Source of the DNA: Anaerosoma sp034007245
Lineage (GTDB): Bacteria; Actinomycetota; Coriobacteriia; Anaerosomatales; Anaerosomataceae
DNA length: 16,260 nt
NCBI GenBank assembly: GCA_034007245.1
Contig: JAVERH010000042.1
Span: forward strand, 1 to 16,260
Direction of reading: 5' to 3'
Made by a program: the position numbers and the translations under genes. A model generated the notes under the pieces. That model searched no databases. It was not told the origin of the DNA and saw only the letters and a program-made list of their open reading frames with translations. Shown piece by piece: positions 6,665 through 13,656 of this stretch; the first letter of the stretch is position 1, and each line of letters opens with the position of its first letter.

Positions 6665-8413
6665 ATGAAGATGACAGGCGCACAGGCTATCGTCAGATCG
6701 CTCCAGGAAGAAGGGGTGGAGGTCGTCTTCGGCTACCCCGGCGGCGTCGTACTCCCGTTGTTCGACGCGCTTTACGAGGCCGAGGGTGTCCGTGTCATCC
6801 TGACGCGTCACGAGCAGGGTGCCGCACACGCCGCCGATGCATATGCACGGGTGACCGGTAAGCCGGGTGTCGTGATCGTCACGAGCGGGCCCGGCGCGGC
6901 CAACACCGTCACCGGCATCGCGAACGCGTACATGGACTCCGTGCCGCTCGTTGTGATCACCGGACAGGTGGCCACGCACGTCCTCGGCACGGATGCGTTC
7001 CAGGAGACCGATATCACTGGGATCACCATCCCGATCACCAAGCACAACTACCTGCTCGATCGGGCCGAGGATATCCCGGAGACGATGGCCGAGGCGTTTC
7101 ACATCGCAGGCACCGGTCGTCCCGGACCCGTGCTCATCGACGTGCCGGTCGACATCTCCCGGCAGGAGATCGACTTCTCGTATCCGGAGCGTGTGCACCT
7201 GCCGGGCTACAAGCCCACGGTGAAGGGCCATGCCAAGCAGATCCACCAGGCGGCAGAGCTCATCGCCAAGGCACGCAGACCGCTGCTTTACGCGGGAGGT
7301 GGCGTGCTCTCGAGCGATGGCGCCAAAGAGCTGAAGGAGCTGGCCGAACTGATGCAGCTCCCGGTCGTCACCACGCTTATGGGTAAGGGTGCTTTCCCGG
7401 AGGACCACCATCTCTTCGTCGGTATGCCCGGCATGCATGGCGGCAAGTACACCAACTACGCCATCACCGAGACCGACCTGCTTCTTGGAGTGGGCGTGCG
7501 CTTTGACGATCGCGTTACCGGCAAGCTCGCCACCTTCGCGACCAAAGCGAAGATCGTGCACATCGACATCGACCCGGCCGAGATCGGCAAGAATCGCAGC
7601 GTTGATATCCCGATCGTGGGCGATGCCAAGAGTGTGATCGCGGGTATCATCGGCGAGCTGCGTAAGATGGCCGCCGGGCCAAAGACCGACGCGTGGATGC
7701 GTGTGATCGACGACTGGCGTGGGCGGTATCCGTTCCACTATCACGCGAGCGAGACGTCGATCATGCCGCAGCAGGTGGTGGAGCGCGTGCGTGAACTCAC
7801 CAAAGGTAAGCCGACGGTGTTCATCACCGAGGTCGGTCAGAATCAGATGTGGGCGTGCCAGTATCTGCGTATCACGGAGCCCCGCACGTGGGTCTCCTCG
7901 GGTGGTCTTGGCACGATGGGCTTTGGTCTGCCGGCGGCGATCGGCGCGCAGCTCGGCCGGCCGGACCACATGGTCATCGACATCGCCGGTGACGGTTCTA
8001 TCCAGATGAACTCGCAGGAGCTCGCCACGGCGGCGATCAACAAGCTGCCGGTCAAGGTGATCATCCTCAACAACGGCTACCTCGGCATGGTCCGACAGTG
8101 GCAGGAGCTCTTCTACGAGCGTCGCTACTCGTCGTCCACGCTCCCGCAGGACTGCCCGGACTTCGTCAAGCTTGCCGAGGCCTACGGTTGCTTCGGTATC
8201 CGGGCCACAACGCCTGCCGAGCTCGACGATGCGCTTGTTGCAGCGTTCGCTTACGACGGGCCAGCGGTCGTCGATGTCCGCGTGGAGCGTGAGGAGAACG
8301 TCTTTCCGATGGTGGCACCCGGCGGCTCTATCGACGAGATGCTCGGTGGGATACCTGGCGGTCCGGTCTCGGAGATGCTCGACTCGGGTCTCCTCGAGGA
8401 GGTGTGGGAGTAG
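6665..8413 (+). CDS. ilvB: Acetolactate (acetohydroxyacid) synthase, catalytic large subunit
   Basis: 582 residues. This ThDP enzyme condenses pyruvate with pyruvate or 2-ketobutyrate, the first common step of branched-chain amino acid synthesis. The catalytic Glu is in RHEQGAAHAADAYAR (Glu50). The ThDP/Mg motif runs from GDGS (442-445) to NNGYLGMVRQWQ (Asn469-470). The central FAD-binding part includes GVGVRFDDRVTGK. ATG 6665 follows a perfect AGGAGGTGA (6652-6660) at 4-nt spacing, which decides the start over the in-frame ATG at 6632. The gap to ilvD is 45 bp. The 3' end carries GAGGAGGTG inside its coding sequence, which serves the next gene. The large-subunit length, the typical C-terminal domain and the adjacent regulatory subunit all argue against a catabolic acetolactate synthase or another ThDP enzyme. 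Confidence 0.97.
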   Translation: MKMTGAQAIVRSLQEEGVEVVFGYPGGVVLPLFDALYEAEGVRVILTRHEQGAAHAADAYARVTGKPGVVIVTSGPGAANTVTGIANAYMDSVPLVVITGQVATHVLGTDAFQETDITGITIPITKHNYLLDRAEDIPETMAEAFHIAGTGRPGPVLIDVPVDISRQEIDFSYPERVHLPGYKPTVKGHAKQIHQAAELIAKARRPLLYAGGGVLSSDGAKELKELAELMQLPVVTTLMGKGAFPEDHHLFVGMPGMHGGKYTNYAITETDLLLGVGVRFDDRVTGKLATFATKAKIVHIDIDPAEIGKNRSVDIPIVGDAKSVIAGIIGELRKMAAGPKTDAWMRVIDDWRGRYPFHYHASETSIMPQQVVERVRELTKGKPTVFITEVGQNQMWACQYLRITEPRTWVSSGGLGTMGFGLPAAIGAQLGRPDHMVIDIAGDGSIQMNSQELATAAINKLPVKVIILNNGYLGMVRQWQELFYERRYSSSTLPQDCPDFVKLAEAYGCFGIRATTPAELDDALVAAFAYDGPAVVDVRVEREENVFPMVAPGGSIDEMLGGIPGGPVSEMLDSGLLEEVWE

Positions 8414-8899
8414 ATGAAGCACACGCTGTCAGTACTCGTGGAGAACAAGCCGGGTGTCCTCACCCGCGTGGCGTCGCTCTTCGCCCGCCGCGGATTCAAC
8501 ATCGACTCGCTTGCGGTCGGTACGACCGAGGCCCCCACGATCTCGCGAATGACGATCGTCGTCTCGGCCGATGAGACCGCTCTCGAACAGATCACCAAGC
8601 AGCTGTACAAGCTGATCAACGTGCTCAAGGTCCAGGATCTCGATCCGGAGCACATGATCGACCGGGAGCTCGTGCTCTACAAAGTGAGTGCGCTTCCCGA
8701 GCGGCGGCACGAGATCATCGAGATCGCCAACGTCTTCCGCGCCAAGATCGTGGACGTGGGTCGTGCGACCCTCACGATCGAGGCCACGGGGACCGGCGGT
8801 AAGCTCGCCGCGATGGAAGACCTGCTTAGGGCGTATGGCATCAAAGAACTGGCCCGCACGGGAAAGATCGCGCTGGCGCGCGGCTCCCGGGACGCATAG
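8414..8899 (+). CDS. ilvN: Acetolactate synthase, regulatory small subunit
   Basis: 161 residues, a normal IlvN/IlvH length. The N-terminal ACT domain (MKHTLSVLVENKPGVLTRVA, residues 1 to about 75) contains the NKPGVL turn that binds the feedback inhibitor valine in this family. The C-terminal half carries the second ACT-like domain (about 78-158). It activates IlvB and gives it feedback control. ATG follows the ilvB TAG with no gap (stop 8411-8413, start 8414), and its Shine-Dalgarno GAGGAGGTG (8396-8404) lies within ilvB. Translational coupling and near-equal subunit amounts are therefore expected. The same protein is called ilvH in many genomes. Confidence 0.96.
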   Translation: MKHTLSVLVENKPGVLTRVASLFARRGFNIDSLAVGTTEAPTISRMTIVVSADETALEQITKQLYKLINVLKVQDLDPEHMIDRELVLYKVSALPERRHEIIEIANVFRAKIVDVGRATLTIEATGTGGKLAAMEDLLRAYGIKELARTGKIALARGSRDA

Positions 8900-8910
8900 G
8901 AGGAGACACG

Positions 8911-9912
8911 ATGGCAACGGTGTACTACGAAAAGGACTGCGACCTGTCACTGGTGCGCGATCGGAAGATCGCCGTGATCGGCTACGGCTCGCAGGGGCAC
9001 GCGCACGCGCTCAACCTGCACGACAGCGGCTGTGACGTCCGCGTGGGTCTGCGTGCGGACTCGAAGAGCTGGGACAAGGCCAAGGAGGCCGGTCTCAAGG
9101 TGACCACTCCGCGTGAGGCGGCTGCCGACGCTGACATCATCATGATGCTCACGCCGGATGAGACCACCGCGCACATCTACTATGCGGAGATCCACGATTC
9201 GATGACTGAGGGCAAGGTGCTCGCCTTCGCGCACGGTTTCAACGTCCATTTCGGGCAGATCGAAGCGCCGGAAGGCGTGGACGTGATCATGATCGCCCCG
9301 AAGGGTCCCGGTCACATGGTGCGCCGCACCTTCGTAGAGGGCTCCGGTGTCCCATGCCTGATCGCCGTCGCGCAGGACGCGAGTGGTCGTGCACGCGACA
9401 TCGCACTCGCGTGGGCGGCTGGTATCGGTGGCGCTCGTGCAGCAGTCATCGAGACCACGTTCGGCGAGGAGACCGAGACGGACCTCTTCGGCGAGCAGGC
9501 CGTGCTGTGTGGTGGTCTCACGCACCTCGTACAGGCGGGCTTCGATACGCTCGTGGAAGCTGGCTACCAGCCCGAGATCGCCTACTTCGAGTGTATGCAT
9601 GAGGTGAAGCTCATCGTCGACCTCATGTACGAGGGCGGCATGGCCAAGATGCGTGACTCCATCTCCAACACCGCCGAGTACGGCGACTATGTGACGGGTC
9701 CGCGCATCATCACCGACGACACCCGACAGGCGATGGCCGAGGTGCTCTGGGATATCCAGAGCGGTAGGTTCGCACGCGACTGGATCCTCGAGAACCGTGC
9801 CGGGTCGCCGCATTTCAAGGCGATGCGTCGCATCCACTCCGAGCACTTCATCGAGGATGTGGGTGGCGAGATGCGTGGGATGTTCGCCTGGATCAAGAAG
9901 GACGAGGAGTAG
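8911..9912 (+). CDS. ilvC: Ketol-acid reductoisomerase, class I
   Basis: 333 residues, the class I (short) form. It isomerises and reduces acetolactate and acetohydroxybutyrate to the dihydroxy acids used by IlvD. The Rossmann motif is GYGSQGHAHALNLHDSG (residues 24-40). KGPGHMVRRTF, the metal-binding block TDLFGEQAVLCGG and the knotted-domain block YFECMHEVKLIVDLMYEGG are all present. The cofactor-specificity loop reads GLRADSKSW (46-54). Many relatives have Gly where Asp50 stands, and an acid here may affect the NADPH/NADH choice, which is only inference. The Shine-Dalgarno AGGAGG overlaps the ilvN stop, and the gap is 11 bp. Confidence 0.97.
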   Translation: MATVYYEKDCDLSLVRDRKIAVIGYGSQGHAHALNLHDSGCDVRVGLRADSKSWDKAKEAGLKVTTPREAAADADIIMMLTPDETTAHIYYAEIHDSMTEGKVLAFAHGFNVHFGQIEAPEGVDVIMIAPKGPGHMVRRTFVEGSGVPCLIAVAQDASGRARDIALAWAAGIGGARAAVIETTFGEETETDLFGEQAVLCGGLTHLVQAGFDTLVEAGYQPEIAYFECMHEVKLIVDLMYEGGMAKMRDSISNTAEYGDYVTGPRIITDDTRQAMAEVLWDIQSGRFARDWILENRAGSPHFKAMRRIHSEHFIEDVGGEMRGMFAWIKKDEE

Positions 9913-10007
9913 CACCAACGCTGCTTCATGCCGGAAGCGGCGATAGGCATCAAGACGTCGTCCATGGGGGGCGGCGGCGATACCCCTGAGAGAGGAAGAG
10001 AGCCACG

Positions 10008-11153
10008 ATGCAGAAGAAGTACCTGATGACGCCGGGCCCGACGCCGGTACCCGCAGAGGTCCTGCTCACGCAGGCTGCGCCCATCATCCACCACCGCACG
10101 CCGGACTTCTCGGCTGCGTTCAGGCAGGCTATCGAGGGGCTGAAGTACGTCTTCCAGACCAAGGGTGATGTACTGCTGTTCGCATCCTCCGGGACCGGTG
10201 TCATGGAGGCTGCGATCGCTAACAGCTTCTGTGCGGGCGACTCCGTCATCGTGTGTCGCAACGGTAAGTTCGGCGATCGCCAGAAGGCCATCGCCGAGGT
10301 CTATGGCCTGAATGTTATCGACCTGCAGTACGAGTGGACGTCGGTGGTCGATCCGGCCGATGTCGCGACCGCCCTCACCGAGAACCCCGGCGTGCGCGGC
10401 GTGATCGTCACGCAGAGCGAGACCTCTTCGGGTGTGCTCAATGATGTGAAGACCATCGGTGCGATCGTGCGCGAGTACCCCGATGCCATTCTTATCGTCG
10501 ACAGCATCACCGGTATCGGTGCGGTGGAGTGTAAGACCGACGAGTGGGGTCTGGACATCGTCATGACCGGCTCGCAGAAGGGGCTCATGCTCCCGCCGGG
10601 ACTGGCCGCCTGTACGGTCTCCGAGAAGGCATGGAAGGCCTACGAGCGTTCCACGCTGCCAAAGTTCTACTTCGACTTCATGCGGTATAAGAAGAGCATC
10701 GACAAGGACACCACACCGTTCACACCGGCCGTGTCGCTCGTGCTCGGTCTGAACGTGGCACTAAAGATGATCATGGACGAGGGTCTCGAGAACACGATCG
10801 CACGCCATAGCATGCTCGCCGAGGCCACCCGCAAGGGTTGCGAGGCGCTCGGCATGAAGCTGTTCGCTCCGGCTGAGGGCCGCGGAAGCGCGGTCACGCC
10901 GGTCTGGGTGCCCGAGGGTATCGACGGCAAGAAGATCGTGAGCGTTCTCAAGGACAAGTACGGCATCACCATCGCCGGTGGCCAGGACGACTATGCGGGC
11001 AAGATCTTCCGCGTGGGGCACCTTGGCTACTTCGGCAAGTTCGACATCATCACCACGCTTGCTGGTCTGGAGATGACGCTCGCCGAGCTGGGCTACGAGT
11101 TCGAGCGTGGCGCAGGCATCGTTGCGGCTGAAGCCGTCTTCATGGGGGAGTAG
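10008..11153 (+). CDS. PLP-dependent class V aminotransferase (serine/alanine-glyoxylate type), possibly the phosphoserine aminotransferase
   Basis: 381 residues. The N-terminal MTPGPTPVP and the PLP lysine motif TGSQKGLMLPPG (Lys191) place it in the fold-type I class V family that holds alanine-glyoxylate, serine-glyoxylate and serine-pyruvate aminotransferases. The pocket segments SSGTGVMEAA and VDSITGIGA are typical. Only 4 bp separate it from serA, so the two are almost surely co-translated. Some bacteria and archaea lack classical SerC and use a class V enzyme of this type. A role in converting 3-phosphohydroxypyruvate to phosphoserine is therefore the best contextual guess; alanine or glyoxylate transamination is the alternative. 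The start is supported by the purine-rich GAGAGGAAGAG about 9 nt upstream. The 95 bp after ilvC hold no clear terminator. Confidence 0.88.
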   Translation: MQKKYLMTPGPTPVPAEVLLTQAAPIIHHRTPDFSAAFRQAIEGLKYVFQTKGDVLLFASSGTGVMEAAIANSFCAGDSVIVCRNGKFGDRQKAIAEVYGLNVIDLQYEWTSVVDPADVATALTENPGVRGVIVTQSETSSGVLNDVKTIGAIVREYPDAILIVDSITGIGAVECKTDEWGLDIVMTGSQKGLMLPPGLAACTVSEKAWKAYERSTLPKFYFDFMRYKKSIDKDTTPFTPAVSLVLGLNVALKMIMDEGLENTIARHSMLAEATRKGCEALGMKLFAPAEGRGSAVTPVWVPEGIDGKKIVSVLKDKYGITIAGGQDDYAGKIFRVGHLGYFGKFDIITTLAGLEMTLAELGYEFERGAGIVAAEAVFMGE

Positions 11154-11157
11154 ACAG

Positions 11158-12741
11158 ATGAAAGTACTGATAGCTGACAAGATCTCTGATAGCGGTATCG
11201 AGAAGCTTCGTGCCGGAGGGTACGAGGTGGATGTGAAGACGGGCCTGTCAGAAGACGAGCTCGTGGCGATCATCCCCGAGTACGAGGCCATGATCGTGCG
11301 CTCGGCCACCAAGGCCACACGTCCGATCATCGAGGCGGGCAGCAAGCTCAAGATAATCGGCCGTGCAGGCGTGGGCATCGATAACGTGGATGTCATCGCA
11401 GCGACCGAGTGCGGCGTCATCGTGTGCAACGCGCCGACGTCCAACGTGGTCTCCGCCGCCGAGCAGACGATCACGCTCTTGCTCGCCACGGCGCGCAATA
11501 CCGCGCAGGCGAACGCGTCGATGAAGCAGGGTAAGTGGGAGCGCTCCAAGTTCACCGGCACCGAGGTGTATGAGAAGACGCTCGCCATCATCGGGCTCGG
11601 TCGTATCGGCACGCTCGTGGCCGAGCGCGCCCGTGGCCTGGGTATGAAGCTCATCGGCTACGATCCCTATACGAGCGAGGAGCGCGCCGCTTCACTTGGA
11701 GTGACGCTATACCCCGCGATCGACGACCTGCTGCCGCTGGCCGACTTCATCACGGTGCACCTGCCCAAGACGAAGGAGACTATCGGCATGTTCGGGGCCG
11801 AGGAGTTCGCCAAGATGAAGGATGGCGTGCGGCTCGTGAACACCGCCCGCGGCGGCATCTATCAGATGGACGCGATCGTGGATGCGCTCAAGAGCGGCAA
11901 GGTCGCCTCGGCAGGTGTCGATGTCTTCGAGACCGAGCCGTGCACGGAGTCGCCGCTGCACGAACTCGACAATGTGGTACTCACGCCGCACCTGGGTGCT
12001 TCGACCGCAGAAGCACAGGATCGTGCAGGTGACCAGATCGCCGATCTCGTGGCGGCTGGCCTCTGCGGTGACATGGTGGATACGGCCGTGAACATCGCAC
12101 CCGTCGCCCCCGAGGTGATGGAGGCCGTCGGGCCGTTCCTGTCGATAGCCGAAGCGTTGGGCGCAGGCATCGGCCAGATCGCGCGCGGTCCGGTGAGCGA
12201 GATCGAAGTGCACTTCATCGGTCACCTTGCCGATCAAGACACGCGGATTCTCAAGACCGCCATGCTCAAAGGTCTGCTCACCGTCGTAGGCCAGGACGCT
12301 GTGAACTTCGTCAACGCTAATCACTATGCCAAGCAGCGCGGGATATCTGTGGCCGAGAACAAGCGCGTCGAGAGCACGGACTACGTGAGTCTGATGGTCG
12401 TCGTGGCCAAGAGCGGCGACCGCGAGTTCAGGCTGGGTGCGACACTCATGGGTAAGAAGAACGAGCCTCGCGTGGTGGTCTTCAACGGCTTCGCCGTTGA
12501 CATGGCACCGTCGCATCACATGCTGTTCCTGGAGTACACCGATGTGCCAGGCGTTGTCGGCAAGGTGGGTACCGCACTCGGCGAGAACGGCCTCAACATC
12601 GCATCGATGCAGGTGGCCAGAACAGGCGAGGGTGGTACTGCGCTCATGAGCCTCAATGTGGATTCCGTCATCCCGGACGCGCTGATGGATCGTATCAACG
12701 CCAAGGCTGAGGTATCCGAGGCGTGGAGCGTGGAGCTGTAG
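11158..12741 (+). CDS. serA: D-3-phosphoglycerate dehydrogenase, long form with ASB and ACT domains
   Basis: 527 residues, matching the type I actinobacterial/Bacillus PGDH. It oxidises 3-phosphoglycerate to 3-phosphohydroxypyruvate, the first step of serine synthesis. The NAD fold has GLGRIG at 146-151. The catalytic set is visible: Arg in NTARGG, Glu in FETEP and His278 in LTPHLGAS. An intervening (allosteric substrate-binding) domain covers about 315-450. An ACT domain at about 455-527 (FLEYTDVPGVVGKVG, GLNIASMQVAR) is the usual serine-feedback site. ATG 11158 with GGGGGAG 7 nt upstream is chosen; a longer in-frame reading from 11107 would overlap the aminotransferase and adds a non-conserved leader. 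It is the last gene of the run and is followed by a strong terminator. Confidence 0.96.
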   Translation: MKVLIADKISDSGIEKLRAGGYEVDVKTGLSEDELVAIIPEYEAMIVRSATKATRPIIEAGSKLKIIGRAGVGIDNVDVIAATECGVIVCNAPTSNVVSAAEQTITLLLATARNTAQANASMKQGKWERSKFTGTEVYEKTLAIIGLGRIGTLVAERARGLGMKLIGYDPYTSEERAASLGVTLYPAIDDLLPLADFITVHLPKTKETIGMFGAEEFAKMKDGVRLVNTARGGIYQMDAIVDALKSGKVASAGVDVFETEPCTESPLHELDNVVLTPHLGASTAEAQDRAGDQIADLVAAGLCGDMVDTAVNIAPVAPEVMEAVGPFLSIAEALGAGIGQIARGPVSEIEVHFIGHLADQDTRILKTAMLKGLLTVVGQDAVNFVNANHYAKQRGISVAENKRVESTDYVSLMVVVAKSGDREFRLGATLMGKKNEPRVVVFNGFAVDMAPSHHMLFLEYTDVPGVVGKVGTALGENGLNIASMQVARTGEGGTALMSLNVDSVIPDALMDRINAKAEVSEAWSVEL

Positions 12742-12788
12742 CAAGCACACTACACGGGCGCAGAGCATCACGAGCGGCCGAGAACGAG

Positions 12789-12825
12789 CGAAGGGGTCCC
12801 ATCACACGGGGCCCCTTCGGTTTTT
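12789..12825 (+). terminator. Rho-independent terminator after serA
   Basis: CGAAGGGGTCCC (12789-12800) pairs with GGGGCCCCTTCG (12808-12819) in a 12-bp stem with one T-G pair and a 7-nt loop, followed by GTTTTT. It lies 47 bp after the serA stop and closes the ilvD-serA transcription unit. Confidence 0.9.
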
Positions 12826-12898
12826 CCGGAGGCCTTTGCGGCCGCTTCAGGAGGTTCGCATCTCTGCTTTCTCGACTCCGAGGGGGTCATTTGTAGTG

Positions 12899-13023
12899 AT
12901 TCGCGAATGCGCAAACATAAGGATTTTCATTTGTGCGGACTTGTCCACGAAGGGGTTCGGGGTTGGGAGCGCGCAAGCGCGAACAGCTCAGGTGTGCCGC
13001 CCCGCATGACACGTGATATGTGT
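12899..13023 (+). repeat. Palindromes in the gap before the HTH gene
   Basis: The 271-bp gap 12826-13096 holds no gene I can support. It contains the perfect palindrome ATTCGCGAAT (12899-12908), the hairpin GCGC-GCAA-GCGC (12969-12980) and the near-perfect palindrome ACACGT-GAT-ATGTGT (13009-13023). The last one abuts TTGACT (13023-13028), a possible -35 box, but no good -10 follows at normal spacing. These are operator candidates only. Confidence 0.35.
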
Positions 13024-13048
13024 TGACTTCCTGGTAAGAGCCTGTTGG

Positions 13049-13082
13049 TTGCACCTGCATATGCTTGCACCCGGCGCATATG
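13049..13082 (+). repeat. Imperfect direct repeat upstream of the HTH gene, candidate operator
   Basis: TTGCACC occurs at 13049-13055 and 13065-13071, and GCATATG at 13057-13063 and 13076-13082. Together they form two similar half-units just before the HTH gene's Shine-Dalgarno (AAGGAGG, 13083-13089). GCATATGC at 13057-13064 is itself a palindrome. The position would allow autorepression by the HTH product, which is an inference. Confidence 0.4.
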
Positions 13083-13096
13083 AAGGAGGCACGCTG

Positions 13097-13471
13097 ATGG
13101 AGCAGCAGTCCCCGCGGTCGATCGCGGACGAATGGGGCGCCCTGCGGGAGGAAGCTCGACGAAGGAGTCTGCCGTGTCCTCCGCGCGGCGAGCTGACGGA
13201 ACAGGAGCTGTACGACTACCTGAAGTCTCTCGGCTCCGAGATGCGCCAGGCGCGCTGGCGGGCGGGGCTCACGCAGGAGCAGGTCGCATCCATGATGGAC
13301 ACGACGAAAAGCTCGGTGTCACGGCTCGAGCGCCTTGGTCCGAGTGTGCCGTCAGTCACGACGCTGTGTCGTTACGCCGATGCGATCGACTGCAGACTGC
13401 AGATCCGCTTCGTATCGAAGTGTGCGGTGGCAGACCTGCCCGTCTCGTGGCGGCAGGAAGGCGGTGGGTGA
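13097..13471 (+). CDS. Small XRE-family helix-turn-helix protein
   Basis: 124 residues. The HTH lies at about residues 46-85 (LGSEMRQARWRAGLTQEQVA, then TTKSSVSRLERLG), the standard Cro/C1-type arrangement. LTQEQVA spans helices 2-3 and SSVSRLE is the recognition helix. The tail TTLCRYADAIDCRLQIRF resembles HigA/RelB-like antitoxins and small XRE regulators. ATG 13097 is chosen over the in-frame ATG at 13013 because AAGGAGG lies 7 nt before it. No toxin-like gene is adjacent: serA ends before it behind a terminator, and leuA follows. It may be an orphan antitoxin-like regulator or a local autoregulator. A role in leu control is possible from position only. Confidence 0.8.
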   Translation: MEQQSPRSIADEWGALREEARRRSLPCPPRGELTEQELYDYLKSLGSEMRQARWRAGLTQEQVASMMDTTKSSVSRLERLGPSVPSVTTLCRYADAIDCRLQIRFVSKCAVADLPVSWRQEGGG

Positions 13472-13515
13472 CACAGGTAGGAGGCGAGGAGGTATGCGAG
13501 TGCCCGGAGAGGCGC

Positions 13516-13521
13516 TATACT
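13516..13521 (+). promoter_or_regulatory. -10 box of the leuA promoter (leaderless start expected)
   Basis: TATACT lies 7 nt before the ATG of the short leucine-rich ORF, so transcription should begin at or within a base or two of that ATG. No convincing -35 box is seen 16-18 bp upstream. Confidence 0.5.
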
Positions 13522-13528
13522 TCCGCAC

Positions 13529-13594
13529 ATGAATGCGACACCGCACATGCTCCTGGGCCTTACCGGGCGACTTACTCAGCCGGCCGCCGTTTAA
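13529..13594 (+). CDS. Leucine-rich leader peptide of leuA
   Basis: A 21-codon ORF, ATG 13529 to TAA 13592-13594, encoding MNATPHMLLGLTGR followed by LTQPAAV. Four of the 21 codons are Leu, including the adjacent pair CTC CTG at 13550-13555. There is no Shine-Dalgarno, but the -10 box position predicts a leaderless mRNA, a start mode common in actinobacteria. It lies 62 bp before leuA, and its last codons fall inside a stem-loop with the stop in the loop. Leader peptides that sense leucine before leuA are known in other actinobacteria. The peptide itself probably has no function beyond being translated. Confidence 0.6.
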   Translation: MNATPHMLLGLTGRLTQPAAV

Positions 13595-13653
13595 CTGACG
13601 GCTCGTGCCGGCACACTTCGCCCGTACCCGCGTTCATACATCTCCAGGAGTAT
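13547..13653 (+). promoter_or_regulatory. leuA: leuA leader RNA with codon-embedded anti-Shine-Dalgarno (translational attenuator)
   Basis: Nested pairings can all form together. The outer stem is ATGCTCCTGGG (13547-13557) with TCCAGGAGTAT (13643-13653), 11 pairs including two G-U, with an uninterrupted 7-bp core CTCCTGG/CCAGGAG. Inside it are CGGGCGA (13564-13570) with TCGCCCG (13618-13624), then GCCGGC (13579-13584) with GCCGGC (13607-13612), and GCCGT (13586-13590) with ACGGC (13598-13602). The outer stem hides the leuA Shine-Dalgarno and its 5' strand contains the tandem Leu codons. Inferred logic: a ribosome stalled there for lack of Leu-tRNA opens the stem and frees leuA. No U-run is present, so transcription termination is not suggested. 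Confidence 0.6.
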
Positions 13654-13656
13654 CCA

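Noticed and set aside
4988..8422. A 1144-codon open frame on the minus strand across ilvD and ilvB
   Set aside because: It is an antisense shadow of two certain genes. High GC at third positions removes stop codons on the opposite strand. The product is rich in His/Arg/Asp with no recognisable domain or start signal.
8947..9918. A 323-codon minus-strand open frame over ilvC, and a similar one over serA (11707-12771)
   Set aside because: Same antisense effect; no family motifs, and the + strand genes are unambiguous.
11107..11157. In-frame upstream extension of serA
   Set aside because: It lies within the aminotransferase 3' end and adds 17 non-conserved residues. MKVLIADKI at 11158 is the family start and has its own Shine-Dalgarno.
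13132..13656. In-frame upstream extension of leuA giving a 699-residue protein
   Set aside because: The extra 175 residues overlap the HTH gene and the leader, have no conserved motif, and a good Shine-Dalgarno precedes ATG 13657.
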